From positions 92,447-156,446 of the forward strand of contig VWZL01000202.1 in assembly GCA_013396915.1 (NCBI GenBank): a stretch of DNA of 64,000 nt, in the 5' to 3' direction. This document shows positions 10,534-23,100 of this stretch, in pieces. Position 1 is the first letter of the stretch. Every line of letters begins with the position of its first letter. Position numbers and translations under genes: made by a program. The notes below the pieces were generated by a model. That model was not told where the DNA came from. It saw only the letters and a program-made list of their open reading frames with translations, and searched no databases. The DNA is from Stercorarius parasiticus (lineage: Eukaryota > Chordata > Aves > Charadriiformes > Stercorariidae).

Positions 10534-13404
10534 GCTAGCTTGGACCAAGCTTGTCCCATGGCTCCGCAACCCAAATGACTTCCGAGGAGGAGGCACAAAG
10601 ACTAATGTCTAATGACACCTGTCTTCATGACAAGCCTGACAAGATGGCACAGGACCGTTTTCCCCGCTGGGTGATGGCTGATGGCTCAGGCGGTTCTGCT
10701 GGTGTTGGTTAGGGCAGTCTCTGCAGAAGGAAGGAAAGCTTCAGCCTGAACCGTAAGATCAAAATCCAGCTGTATGGATGGAAATTTGGCTGATCAAATG
10801 GAGAAATCTCCAGCATCATCTCCTCCTGAAATGAACATCAAATATAGATCGAATTGCTCTCAAATGGTGGCTATTTCCCTGCACACCTGAAAAGGGAATC
10901 TAAATTAGTAACTCAGGTGTTGCTATATACACCATAGAGCTCTAACGGCACAAAAGATGAATGCTGTTCAAAGGAACCTGCTGTTCCTGTTGTGTAAACC
11001 TTTCCCTCTACAAAGAGGCAACATTTACCCTAGGAAGAGTCACACTTGCCTCACTGCACTTCATGAAAGAAAGTGCAAACACTTTACAATCAGTGGGACC
11101 AAGACATGGTTCCACCGACAAGAACCGAGAATCTTTTGAAATACACTCACAGCTCCACGGACCCTAATCGCTACTGCAGAGCAAACTATTTCTACCTCAT
11201 CTATATATGCATGTATTTCAAGAGCTGAAAAACTGCCACTCTCATGCTTCTCAGCAGCTAATAAAAATCCTTGTTAGCAACATCTGGATACAAGATAAGG
11301 GAACCTTGCAAAGAAACATGAGGTATTCAATAAGTTTCTGCAGTGGGTTCATCATCAGTCCTCTAAAGACTTAGGTCCAAAGTCCACTGAGGTGTTGGGG
11401 TGTTTTTCCATTGACTTCATTGGGCTCTGAACCAAGACCTAAAGCCTCCCTGCTGTGTTTTGGACATTTATTTGTGTTTGATCTGTAATAAGATCTTTCA
11501 TTTCTCTTATTTCTGCAAAAACAAAGCCACATTACAAGAAAACAACTAAACACATGCTTGCCTTTAAGCATATCCCTAAACACATTCATTTAAAGTCCTT
11601 AAATCCTATGGACTCCTGGGAGGGAAAAGCCCATGCTCAAAATTAACGTGCACAGGGTCTTTGCTAATTAGTGATGGCCCTTGCTTCTTACAGGGCCCTA
11701 AACACATCTCAGAGCATCTGGGGTTTTAGGGTCCATATGGGAGAAATTACATGGAAATCATCTCAGAAGTGCAACTTTGAGTATTGTATCTAACATCGGA
11801 AGCCTGACTTTAATGGCTATAAGACTGGTTCTGTTAAAATACCATTTATAACTACTTAAGGGAAGTAGAGTTTCTTAGATATTTGTAAAAATAAGAATAT
11901 CTAAAACTAGAGCCTTTTTGTGGCTATTACTACAACACAGACCCATCATGGTGACCAAACTCATCAAAGCAGAACCGCTTTTTGGAATGCATGTGTTTAC
12001 TGGCATCTCAAGAGCAAATGTGTCTCACTTCAGCCAAAATATTGTCCCCGGCCTCCTTCACTTTGCTTAGAGGAAGCACTTGTGCATCCTCTAAAGTCTG
12101 GCTCTTGGAAGATAAGCGAGCTTTTACCATTGGGTCAAACAGCAGAAGGAAGATCATTCCCAGTAATCTGCACAGAGCAAAAAGCATTTTTCTTTACCAC
12201 ACCTTGTTTATTTTGGACCTCTACTAAAGAGCGTTAGAACTCCCAGCTATCTTGATCACAGACAAGGCCTGAAATATAACATGTCTGACAGGTCAAATCC
12301 GTGTTGTCTCTGGTGAGAGAACATTTGGGAAGTTTCTTTGCAAAACAGTCCTTTCAATAGGGTTTTGCCTGTCTGAGAACTACTTGCACTTTCTACTGGT
12401 AACTTCACATTCACATAGGTACCACACACCAGCTACAAGGAAACCTCTCGTCTTTTCAGCATCTCCCGTGCAAGGACTGAAACTTGTCCTTCTGCGGCTT
12501 CTACACTCCCATCTCTTTTTCTTTTAACATATCTTCCTGAACTCCTTTTTCAAGGTGCATCAGTGCAATCCACTTCAAGATGCTCTTGGCCCTTCAGCTC
12601 TCTCTATAAAATTTTATGCTGTCCCATGTTTATAGGTTCATTGTTCTGCAGGCTGAGCAATGAGGCCATGTTTCCGTGTCCATGAGGGAGGAATCTGGCT
12701 CAGATGTTTGCACGCAACATTTCTCTCAGGTTAGCCAAAGCACGCAGTCTGGTGCTCCTGCTGGCTTCACTGTTTACACAGGCTGTGGAAAGACAGGTGA
12801 TATCTGAACCCAGCATAAAGCCTTCAGAAGAATATTTTTTAAAAGAAAAGTGATTGTTTGAATACCTTATATCATGTGGCTGCAGTGTCTTTGATCTGAA
12901 ACGAGATTTACCACAGCTTCATGCTTACCTTTGAGTAACAGGGAAGTTGTGAGTCAGTGCAACGCCCATCCGAACCAACAAGAGCAAAAGGATGCTGCAG
13001 GCTTCACTTGCCTAGAAGCATTAGCAGCATAGTCCTCCACAATCTAGGATCTAGAAAACCACCTAAAATAGCTTCAGGCCAGCCCATGCTGTTTTGAGGA
13101 TGGAAAGGAGGATAAACACAGGAAACTTCTCTCGCATCCTTCTGCAGCCCACAGTTTTTGAGTTGACAGTGGTAATCTCCTTAAAGTCTTGATTCTTCAA
13201 TGTCAAAGACCCAGCTCATAGCGACTCTACAGAAGACAAAACTTTTGTAAGAAGCAGTAGATCCACCTTCTCTGAATCCCAAAGTAGTATCTCCAAAGCA
13301 AAAGGGCCCAGGATGTCCATCTAAGGATAATCCCTTTTCAGCCATTGGCTTTAAACGATGAGGCACTCTCCTAAATCAGCTGTTGCACAAAAAATTCCTG
13401 ATTA
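10534..13404. other. Unique non-coding stretch, no gene recognised
   Basis: AT-rich sequence with short open frames only. It contains one palindromic-repeat scrap at 11372-11444, listed separately. No CR1 tail or other transposon recognised in the rest. Confidence 0.45.
11372..11444. repeat. Degenerate palindromic interspersed repeat
   Basis: It contains AGGTCCAAAGTCCACTGAGG on the left and TTTCCATTGACTTCATTGGG then CTCTGAACCAAGACCT on the right. The two halves are imperfect reverse complements. The TTTCCATTGAC.TCA core recurs at 47113-47127. It resembles, from memory, an abundant sauropsid repeat with arms ending in 'ggatcagggcc'; I cannot name the family. Confidence 0.5.
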
Positions 13405-13546
13405 CAGAATCACATGATTATTGAGTTTGGAGGGGACCTCTGGAGGTCCCCTAGTCCAACCCCTTCCTCAAAGCAGGGTCAGCTAGAGCAGGTTGCTCAG
13501 GACCTGCTGGATCAATATCTTGATCCAACACTTCCATGCATGCTTA
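13405..13546 (-). mobile_element. CR1 LINE, 3'-end fragment
   Basis: Read on the minus strand this is the 3' terminus of a CR1 element. On the plus strand it runs ACAGAATCACATGATTATTG, then TTGGAGGGGACCTCTGGAGG, CTAGTCCAACCCC, AAGCAGGGTCAGCTAGAGCA and GGTTGCTCAGGA, all standard CR1 landmarks in order. It is about 140 bases long, heavily 5'-truncated, and carries no open frame. The stretch 13431-13452 has become a perfect inverted repeat, where CR1 copies normally read GGAGATCATCTAG on the right side. Confidence 0.9.
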
Positions 13547-13697
13547 GTCTGGGATAGCTATTATCTCTTCCCTTCTGGGCTCTGGTAGGTGGCTGCGCAG
13601 AACACAGGAGCAGCAAGAGTTGTCTCCTCCTCCTTCTTGTCAAAGAAACCCTTACAGGGAGAAATGATGGTAATCCTTACAGCATTCCTTTCTACAA

Positions 13698-13760
13698 CAT
13701 AGATTTGGACTACAGCCTACTGCTACAGCCTACAGCCATAGATTTGGACTACAGCCTACT
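13698..13760. repeat. Short direct duplication, 39-bp period
   Basis: A 24-base stretch beginning CATAGATTTGGACTACAGCC occurs at 13698-13721 and again at 13737-13760 with no mismatch. TACAGCCTAC fragments between the copies suggest slippage. Confidence 0.9.
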
Positions 13761-13914
13761 ACAGCCTTGGATGGTATATGTTTTTGTGGCTGAAACAGTT
13801 GTACTGGTATTTCCAATGCTCTCTGAGCAGCTCATGTAATAAAGGAGAATATTACAACCAAAACAGAAGGCAAATACTCATCAGTATCTTCTCTGTTTGT
13901 ATTAAATGTCCAAG

Positions 13915-14552
13915 AGTTATGATCCCAAGCACAAATACAGGCTTGGCAGAGAATGGATTGAGAGCAGCCCTGAGGAGAAAGACTTGGGGATGCTGGTTGA
14001 TGAGAAGCTCAACATGACCCAGCAATGTGCGCTCGCAGCCCACAAAGCCAACCACATCCTGGGCTGCATCCCAGCGTGGCCAGCGTGGCCAGCAGGGCAA
14101 GGGGGGAGATTCTGCCCCTCTACTCCAGAGGGCTGGAGCCCCTCTGCTGTAAGGACAGGCTGAGAGAGTTGGGGGGGTTCAGCCTGGAGAAGAGAAGGCT
14201 CCGGGGAGACCTTCCAGCCCCTCCCAGTCCCTAAAGGGGCTCCAGGAAAGCTGGGGAGGGACTCTGGATCAGGGAGGGGAGCCATAGGATGAGGGGGAAT
14301 GGTTTTAAACTGAAAGAGGGGAGATTTAGATGAGATATCAGAAAGTAATTCTTGGCTGTGAAGGTGGTGAGCCCCTGGCCCAGGTTGCCCAGAGAAGCTG
14401 TGGCTGCCCCATCCCTGGAGGGGTTCAAGGCCAGGCTGGACGGGGCTTGGAGCAACCTGGGCTGGTGGGAGGTGTCCCTGCCCAGGGCAGGGGGTGGGAC
14501 TGGGTGGTCTTTAAGGTCCTTTCCAACCCAAACCATTCTATGATACTATGAT
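13915..14552 (+). mobile_element. CR1 LINE, 5'-truncated, with ORF2 C-terminal remnant
   Basis: The element starts inside the region after the reverse transcriptase: translated landmarks include [28 protein letters not shown] and ANHILGC. It then continues with the C-terminal block (REAVAAPSLEGFKARLDGAW). The 3' end is AACCATTCTATGATACTATG at about 14551. The middle is damaged: after CCCCTCTACTCC (about 14126) the sequence jumps to AGAGGGCTGGAG, where related copies carry roughly 120-130 more bases, and 14215-14290 is also rearranged, so the frame is lost. It shares its subfamily-specific 3' block, GGTGGGAGGTGTCCCTGCCC, with the opposite-strand copy at 37524-38018, so both belong to one relatively young subfamily. 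Confidence 0.96.
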
Positions 14553-14992
14553 CCACTTTTAAACTATCTTTTGAGGATGACCTACATCACTTGATGGAGA
14601 ATGAGGGTTGATATCGCTGCAGGCAAGTGGATTTTAGAAAGTCTGCATGAAGGACATGCCGTACAATTAAAAATTACCTCTCTGGTACCCTGGCCAACGC
14701 TTTCCCAGAGACCACTTTGCACACAACCTGTAGAAATGAAATAATGTCTTCCTTCTGGTAGCAGATAGGTAAAAAAGTTTCCCAAGGAAATTTGGGGAAA
14801 GAAAATTTTGTTCAATATACTTCCTAAACCCAAAGAAGAATGGAAGGCTGTACTCTGAACAGACCTCAGAAAATTCACTTCTTTCACCACCAGATTCCTG
14901 TTCCCAATGCTAACTCTAACCTCTCTGTTTCCCTTCCTTTCTACACAAGATTGATTCACAGAACTTGATTTAAAGGATGTTTATTTCCATAA
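14553..14992. other. Short unique spacer between CR1 copies
   Basis: Bases between a younger CR1 and an older one. A minus-strand frame of 125 codons (14582-14959) has no recognisable motif. Nothing else seen. Confidence 0.5.
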
Positions 14993-15395
14993 CAAAAATG
15001 ATCAGGGGTCTAGAAAACATGACCTATGAGGAAAGATTGAAAGAATTGGGTTTGTTTAGTCTAGAGAAGAAAAGACTGAGGGGGAGACATGATAACAGCC
15101 TTCAACTATGTAAAAGGTTGTTGCAGATAGGAAGGTAATAAATTGTTCTCCATGTCCACTGGGTATAAGACAAGAAATAATGGGTTTAAATTGCAGCAAG
15201 GAGGATTTAGGTCAAACATTAGACATGTTTCCTAAGAGGAAGGACAGGTGAGCGCTGGAGCAAATTAGTCAAGGAGCTACAGACTCTCTGTCACTGTTGA
15301 GGCAAAGATTTGCCAGGAAAGGCCCAGACCTGGCAAATCTTGCCTTGTGGTCGAGGGACAGATGATCTCTCAAGGTCCCCTCTGCCCCTTTTCCT
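14993..15395 (+). mobile_element. Ancient CR1-group LINE, 3' portion
   Basis: Landmarks of older, turtle/archosaur-type CR1 elements occur in order: AAAACATGACCTATGAGGAA, GAAAGAATTGGGTTTGTTTA, AGAAGAAAAGACTGAGGGGG, ACATGATAACAGCCTTCAAC, ACAAGAAATAATGGGTTTAA, TTGCAGCAAGGAGGATTTAG, and at the 3' end AGATGATCTCTCAAGGTCCC. This is the ORF2 C-terminus and 3' UTR. It is frameshifted, has lost its terminal short repeats, and is more diverged than the CR1 just upstream, so it is an older layer. Confidence 0.85.
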
Positions 15396-15927
15396 ACTAG
15401 TACATATTTATACCGGTCAAAATTACCACAAGTATCTTTGTTCCATAGTAGGGAAAGAGAAAATCTTTCTTGAACACTCCCAGAGATTTTTACTGCTGTT
15501 TTTATCTACAGTGGCAGTGCATTTAAAGGCGTACACATTTATTTCTACTTGGACAATTAATTAAAGGATGATTTTTACAGACCTATCCCCCTGCACATGT
15601 TTTCTCTTATGCTTCATGCTATAAAGTGACATGTCTGCACCCCATTCAAAAGCTTTTCTCCAGATAAGAGATGTGGGACTCTCAGACAAGCAGATCTCGT
15701 CCTGTCTGGAAGTGATGCCTGCAGACCCAGCCAATATGAACATCATCCACCTCAGATCCTTGGGTCTCATAGCTACAACCATAAACATCACCCCCATGCA
15801 CTGCTCAAATAAGAGTTTGGCAGGAAACACATGCAACTACAACATTCACAGAGCATGCACTGATGGCTAACCTTGGCAAACAAGGTCCCTCTCCTCCTGA
15901 GGTGGGCAACTCAATCCCACAGCACAT

Positions 15928-16000
15928 GTAGAGTTTGGATTTTGAACCCCAGCTCTGCTACTTCCAGTTGTGTAAACCCATCCAGTTCATCTCCAATGCA
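15928..16000 (+). repeat. MIR-like SINE scrap
   Basis: GAGTTTGGATTTTGAACCCC, AGCTCTGCTACTTCCAGTTG and TGTAAACCCATCCAGTTCAT follow the order of the MIR core (gagTtCgAaTCCCAGCTCTGCCACTTACTAGCTGTGTGACC). Diverged; identified by eye. Confidence 0.45.
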
Positions 16001-16790
16001 AAGGACAATGGAATTGCTTTTTAAAAAATGCATCGCAACTTCCTGCCATTGCAAGCCATCCTTTGCCATAAAAAGCCATTTGCCCCCTCGATCAGCACAT
16101 GCAATATTCAATGTACACAAACAAGGGGATGCTTCTCCACATATTCATTAGTTCAAGACAATCATCCTCTTAGATGCACAGCCAGAGGAGTAAAAAACCA
16201 ACCTCTCTGACCAGTGAAGAAAATACAAATATAATTATTCGATGGTGAAAGAAATCTGCATCTTATGGCCTCAAGCAAACCAAGATTGCCTCACAACCTA
16301 ACAGAAGAGGAAAGGGTTAAAAATTATGCTGCAAAGCAGAAGACACTCATTCATTTTCAGGTCTTTCTTTCCATCTTCTCTCCACTTCCGCTCTTGCAGA
16401 GATAGGGGCTGAGGCTATGCACAACAAAGGAAACATTTTCTTTTGGCACTGAACTTTATGGAAGCAAAATGGTTCTGGATCCACTTGTGGCTTTTTGGTG
16501 TGTCATCTGGAGAGCAAAAGTAGCTAACCTGAGGCAATACCTTCTGCCATTTACACCTTAAGAAAGCTTTTGTGATTCACTTTCTTCATTATTTTAATTT
16601 ATTTTCAAATGGCATTAAAATTAACTTACCCGTGGAAGTCTGGGTTGCTTTCTTACTTGAGGACAACCATCGCAATTCGGTCTGACTAAAATGTTTCAAA
16701 TAGCTACCCCATTCACCAGAAAACACAGTTTGAGGGTGGTCAAGCCTGAAAGTATACTTGCATCAAGTCTAGTAACAGTTTGCCCTACAT

Positions 16791-16824
16791 AAAAAGAAAA
16801 AAAAAAAGGTGGGAAAAAAAAAAA
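16791..16824 (+). repeat. A-rich low-complexity run
   Basis: Two A runs separated by GGTGGG. No retrogene-like sequence precedes it. Confidence 0.8.
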
Positions 16825-17157
16825 CACCACAACAGAAAAAGGCAAGAATACTTGGGTGAAACTTTTTTAAATGTTCCGATTTTTCATCTGAAACAAATTT
16901 TTGAAACTGTTAGCATAACTGCATTTTTAATGTATTTCAGACCAATGAAACTTTTAGTATGGTACCGAGAGACTTTTTTTTTAAGAAAATTTCTTTCATC
17001 CCTAGGTTCACGCTTTATTAAATATGTGCAGGCATTAATGGCACACACCCTTTCACAAAAGGTGTTCTTCTTTCAGGTTTGAAGTTCAGCTTCCTATAAA
17101 AAAACAGTGAATCCTCCAGGTCTTGCTGGACTGGGCCGGTCTGATAACAGGGTTTGT

Positions 17158-17173
17158 CTCCCTCTGCTGGTTT
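17158..17173 (-). promoter_or_regulatory. CTCF-like site (weak)
   Basis: The minus strand reads AACCAGCAGAGGGAG, matching the CCAGCAGRGGG core of the CTCF motif but lacking the following CGC. A single short match in 64 kb is easily random. Confidence 0.25.
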
Positions 17174-18950
17174 AGCTTCTAGTGTCTTGAATGGCTGGGA
17201 AATACTAATATTTTCTAAAAGATTTGAGAAATCCAGGAGATACTCCTCACTCAGTTCTCTAATTCCTAATTATTATTACTGAGACCAAGTGCTGGCTGTA
17301 GGGATGGGTGTAATTAAATAAAAATCACACTGATACATTGATGCTGATCGGGAATCAATTTTTATCTGCTCACACTGGTTTAAGATTTTTTTCTGCTGTT
17401 GGATAACCTCCTTCTTGAATTAAACCTACCAGGGAGGCCAATAGATTTAAACCTAGGGTATAACCTCTACGTCATCAACACCCGAGTCACTTAATAACCA
17501 AATATGCCACAGTGTGCACGTGCACAGGCCTGTTTAAACCTAAGCCCATTGAATGAGGGCCTTAACTCAAGTTCATCTTCATGTTTTCCCACTCTATAAC
17601 CAGCATAGCTGAACTCTGCTCTCAGTTTATGCATGAATGGATAATGCTCTGCCCGTGGAGCCCGCAGTCCCAGCTAGGTAGCACAAATGGCAAAATAAAG
17701 ACCAGAAAGGAAATGCAAATCAGTTTAGGACAGGCTATTCATGATCCTGAAGTTGGAACAGCTACTGTACGTGATCCTAGTTAACATAGGGGAACCAAGT
17801 CTCATAACCATGAAGCACAGGAATTCGAGTTTGAGACTTGCTCCTTTGACTTTGGACTGATAACGTTGTCGGGAATAATCCCATTAGACTACTTCCCTCC
17901 ACTGATGACAAAGTGTGACAAGCGCAGGGATGGATATCTCTCATTCTGCCATCTAAAGCTACGAAAGGCCAACTCTCATCCTATATTCCTGAGATGTTAA
18001 TTGCACCCCATGGCCTTGTACCCTCAGATTACCATGAAATTTTTGTTTTCCAGCTGTAATTAGCTGGTGAGGGACCTATCCCAGAGTCTCTCACACCAAG
18101 GCACAAACATTTACAGTGATCTGGCAGCACATCTAGGAGTTGGGAAGCTGATACACAATACCGTGTATACATCACATGGCAGGATTCATCTTACCTAACG
18201 CTATCTACCTGAAAGGCAAGCATCGGGTCTAAGCTGGTCATATCAGCTCCCTGAATAGTCAACAGAGGTACACGTTTCCAGAGGGCAACTTATTCCATGA
18301 CTTTAAGACACCTGTCTTTGGCAAGATAAATCCAACCCTAAGAAAACATTATCACCTACATTTTTCACTTCAAAATAAAGGATCAGTGTCAGCCTCCCCA
18401 CCTGGCAAACAGCAGAGCAGATCTGCACTCATCATTCATCCGATGGACAAGTGAGGCGCTGGAGAAGGCAATGGAAATGCCCTGAATTACTTCAGCTGAA
18501 AAACTGTAGTCATTTGCCTGTGTCAGAACAACTACCAATGGTCCCCTGGCCTAATCCTACAAAAGCTTTGCATTAATTTAAATACCTTTGCGAAAGATAT
18601 TCGGGGAAAACTAATCTGAGCAAAGCTTTGATGGATCAAATCTATTGCTTTCAGTGTGAAAACAGAATCCTCCTTGGAGCAGCTCCAGCTAAATCTCCTT
18701 TCTGGGAAATGAAACATTACAGTTGCACATTAAAGAAAGTGATCAGTAGGATGTTAATTTCCTGGGCATAGAGGAAATAGGTTTTTATGTACAGTATTCT
18801 TGTTTAAAAGAAGTCTCCTTGTAACTTGTTTCACCAGTGATTCTAAAGATGATGACCATTTAAGTCATGTGTCAGATCCTAACCTAGGCTGCCTTTACTT
18901 TTACATCTAAATGCACACATGCACATAAAAGCAGCCATCAGAGCACCATT

Positions 18951-19150
18951 ACATCAAGATTTATTTAACTGAATCCCCCATAATTAGGTCATAACATATG
19001 ATTAAGCAGTTGTTAACTGTGTCATAAGGAAATCTACAAAGGGAATGAAATATTTAAAACAGTAATAACATACCTATCCTGCTTTGCTATTTATGCACAG
19101 TTAAACACATAAAAACAAAGGAGCAACTCTTAATTACAAGGACAATTTAT
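18951..19150. other. Candidate conserved non-coding element (AT-rich, TAAT-rich)
   Basis: AT-rich, CpG-poor sequence with homeodomain-type cores (ATAATTAGG, CTTAATTACAAG) and a SOX/TCF-like AACAAAGG. It has no transposon landmarks and no coding frame. This is the kind of sequence seen at developmental enhancers, but conservation cannot be judged from one genome. Confidence 0.22.
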
Positions 19151-19731
19151 TTTGCTGACCTTCTTATTGGGACACATGCCAAACCCACTGGGGGTTGCTT
19201 TGTTGGTTGATTTGGTTGATTTTGCAGGAAAAATGTGCTGGCCCATTGTTCGAGACGCTGCAGTTGTCTGCCTGGAGAAAGCAGAGCGTTTTGCAGCACT
19301 AATTTACAGCCTCCTCGACTGGTCAAGGGCAGCAATGAAGTATACAAATTAGAGTTAAAAATAGAGACGGCTTTATGGAATCTCATTCCGGTGGCTTCTA
19401 AAGGTGCGAGGCCAGGAACACATCCGTCTCATTCCGCGCTGCCTATAAGTCCATTTTCATCTTTTTACTTTTCCCCTTGGATCCCGAGCTCCCCTTCAGT
19501 TTTGAACTTACGTAGGAAGGCAGGAGGTTAAACCAAACTGCTAACTGTGTCTCTTCAAAACTGACATTTAATACAGGGTATAAATCACTGTGGGAGCCTG
19601 TTATTCCTTCAGGAATGCAATTACATAGGGTCAAATAAAACATGAAAGAACCCAACAAGTTTTAAAATGTAGTATGTTCTCAAAAGTAGGCAAGAAGGAA
19701 TGCAAAGCAGTCCAAATATGCTAACATCCAC

Positions 19732-20181
19732 ATGTTGTCCTGTATGAGGGGGATTAGAAGGAAAGGTTTCTGTTCTTTAATGATTATGTTGTTAAGCATA
19801 GGTATGTATGCAGGTTCAGGGCTCTCACTGAATACCAGTCCATTCAGGGAGCTTTGGGCAGATTACTGTATTTATTTAAAGCAGGTGTCTTTTATGTATC
19901 TCATTATTTTAATTGCCACTGTAGCCCTATTTAAGATACCACGGCCATTTAGCACACAAATGGGATATGCAAAATGGACATTCACCTTTCCCTTCCAGAA
20001 AGCAACCCCCATTCGTCTGTACCTTAGCGAGAGAGACGTATTTGGGAGAGGTAGCATAGTATTGCAAAATCATCTCTTTGATAAGCAAACAGCAGCTGAT
20101 TTAGGCCACCTCAATCCCCCTCAGTCCCATCGGTTTGTTTTTGAGACAACGATGGAGGACAACGGGCAAATACATAAATAA
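19732..20181 (+). other. 149-codon open frame of unknown status
   Basis: An ATG-started frame runs 149 codons through AT-rich DNA and ends at a TAA that overlaps an AATAAA polyadenylation-type hexamer (20177-20182). The predicted product has two hydrophobic stretches, around residues 13-28 and 52-67 (SFMYLIILIATVALF). I recognise no family. There is no codon-bias or homology evidence, and the same DNA could be non-coding regulatory sequence. Probably not a gene; recorded because long frames are rarer in AT-rich DNA. Confidence 0.12.
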
Positions 20182-20185
20182 AACT

Positions 20186-23100
20186 TCAGGAAGCCTGTTA
20201 AAACCTGGAGAAGAGACAGATTAAGCAGGTTGAGCACCTCCTATAAAATCACTCACCGTCACTATTCACATTTCACTCAAATTTCTCGGAGCACAGAAAA
20301 ACTCTGATGATTTCAAATGTTAGCTTTGTGTTTAAAAAGCCTAGAAAGAAGTCACATGGCTAGAGATTCTATCAGACTTTTAAGGTCAGTTTTTGCCACC
20401 TTCAATTTCACTACTCTGTACTTTACACCTTGAGTAGTTAAACGAAGCAGACTTTGAGGTTTCTTCATTGAAAATCTGGGATTTATTGAAAGCAACTATT
20501 TTATCCGAAAGTCATTTTTCTCAGCTAAATGGGATTTTTAAATTCAAAACGAAAGGCTTTATGGAAAAATAAAATTTTGAGCATCTTAATTTGAGAACTG
20601 TTGGAAATGTTTCCTTCTCTCTTTTAAAAAAAATTACTCCTCCCCAAGAGTGAGTGATGTCTAAAAATACGTATGAGAGAGTACTTTGCTTCTAAAAAGT
20701 CTTAAACTTTTAAACTTGCTTTAATCTTGCTTTTAAAAGTTTTGCTTTTCACATTTAAAAATAAAACTTTCACTTGTTAACCCTCTCTGTCTCTAAGAAA
20801 CTAACACAAATAATACCTCGCTTACTGAATTTTTTTCAGAAAAAAAAGGAAGTAAAAAAGAAATATATTAAATAACTAATTTTCCTTTTTCCTCTTTTTT
20901 TAATCAAGAAAAAAAATTAACAAATTGGGAGAAAAACAGTAGGGGTTTCCTCCAGGTCTTTTAAAAATTACTTTTCTACAGCTCATTTCCTAATGGGAAA
21001 ATTACAGGTGGGGATTTTTTTCCTACAAAACCCCCATAGCTCCAGCTAGCAGACTCACCGATTTCACCTCCACCAAGAGCGCCAGAATAAAACCTTAGAT
21101 TTCTCTCACTTGTTTTATAGCAGCCCACTGCATTACAGTTACACGGGTCACCGGTCCTGCCAACACTTAGATATATTCTCAGAATGAAGCCTGGGAATAA
21201 GCTTTAGCAGGACGAAACCTTTGTTAAAGGTAGAGATAGAACTACTCTCTATTATAAAGATTATTGGATGCTTCCTTTTTGAAGAATATGGTTTTAGCGG
21301 CTTAAAATGTTGCCCTACTCTGGCCATATGGGTGAAATAACTCACGCTAATCGCGGGCCTCAGGGTTAGTTTGTGTGTGGGGAGGATTTTTTTTTTATTT
21401 TTTAATATCAGCTGGAATGACTCACCTGTTTCAGAGAAGGACGTCTGGGGAACAAACACTGCTCAAGGGTTTTCTCAAACAATCCCTGAGCCCTTCGGTT
21501 TGAAAGGTTCTGTTGTCCTAATTCTTTGCAACAAGGGCTTAAAAATTACTAGCAAGGGATAAAGAATAGACCGTACCCCACTTCATCATCCAGAGAGGTC
21601 TGACATAGATGTAGGCTTATTTCAGCCATACTTGCAAATTAACATCGGTTTGTCTTCCTTATGCGGTGTATTCTGGAAAGGTAAGACTTTTTATATACTT
21701 GACTTGAAATATATGAAAACCCCAGATATTAAAAGCCCTCTGTAGCAGGAAAATGAAAGGCTTCCTTCTCTAAACACGAATGTGCTTGAGTTGGGAGGAA
21801 GCGATGTCAATCCAGCTCTGAATACTTAAAGAAGTAGCATACGGAATTGCGAATCTGGTGATAAGGTTTATTATATTGAAACTGATACCTTAGAGAAAAG
21901 AAAATGCAGTGCCTTTATTTAAGGGGAAAAAATCAACTTGATCTTAACTTGATCACTCTTAGGCTCATAACACCAGTATCAATATTAGACAAAGCTTCAG
22001 AAGAAACATTGGGTAAAGATTAAAGACAGCTGTGGCAAAACACGACATAGGGGACAAACTTCAGTCTGGGTATAGCAATGTCAGGCTTTTGTACCAGGCT
22101 ACTCTACCCAAATATTAGGTAAACCCTTGATATGTTGCCACATGAAATTATTAGTTAAACTGGAGAAGATAGGGATAAGACAAGTGTTGTAAGGAGGATA
22201 ATAAATTGGCTGAAATGGAGATGATAGCACATTGTACTGAGAGAACAACTGAGCCGCAGGGAGGTTACTGGAGGAATTCTCACTATCAGCCGTGGGATGA
22301 CTGCATTTAACACTGCCTCTACCAGTGCTGCTGCAAAATGTGGAAGTATTTCTAACCAAATTGCCTGAGGCACAGAGTTAAAAGATACCACCAATACCAG
22401 GAAGATCAGAATATCATACCTGAGGAAATGAAATACAAACCACAAGATCACTCGGGGACTAATACAACATCCTACTACAGTCATTGACGTTGTAGAGGGC
22501 ACTGGTGATTCTTCCTCAAGACTTCTCTGCTCGTTGGTATTTGACTGAGATTAATTCAAACTGGGATCAGAGTGGAAAACAGATGCAAAGGCTGGTCAGG
22601 ATACAGGAGGACTAACTAGGTGAAGGTCAGCTGCAGCAGCCTAGCTTGGTGAAATCAGGTGGATCAAAGACTTGGAGGATTCACCTCAGGGGACAACATC
22701 CTGACAGTAAAGGGATGGAGTAAATTAAATGTCAATGCTGGCAAGTGTGGCCAGGAATAAGGAGGGGAATATTTCTATGGATCGTGGTAGTGGGGTTCAC
22801 AAAGAGCACCCTAAGAGGAGCACCAAAGTCTGAAGCTACACCCTCATTAGGTTAGAAACAGTTATAAAAGGATGCCGCCTGCTCTCATTTATGGGGAGCT
22901 GTGATAGCAAAAGGGAAAGGGACTTAATCTCAAAAACCTGATAAAAACAACACTAGATAGGGGTTATTCAGCAGGAGGAGAAGAGTGCTGGAAGAAGGAA
23001 CACGACTTAGCAAGCACTTAGAGCTGAATATCTGTGCTCTCTGCTGATAAAGTTGTGGCTCAAACCCTATTGCTCGAACTCTTAAACACCTTGAGTTGAG

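Larger units (their letters stand above)
15396..18950. other. Unique non-coding stretch, no gene recognised
   Basis: AT-rich with short open frames only. Contains a MIR-like scrap, an A-rich run and one CTCF-like site, listed separately. Confidence 0.45.

Noticed and set aside
22560..22960. Possible LINE or retroviral body
   Set aside because: The text looks transposon-like in style, but I could not match any ordered landmarks on either strand.
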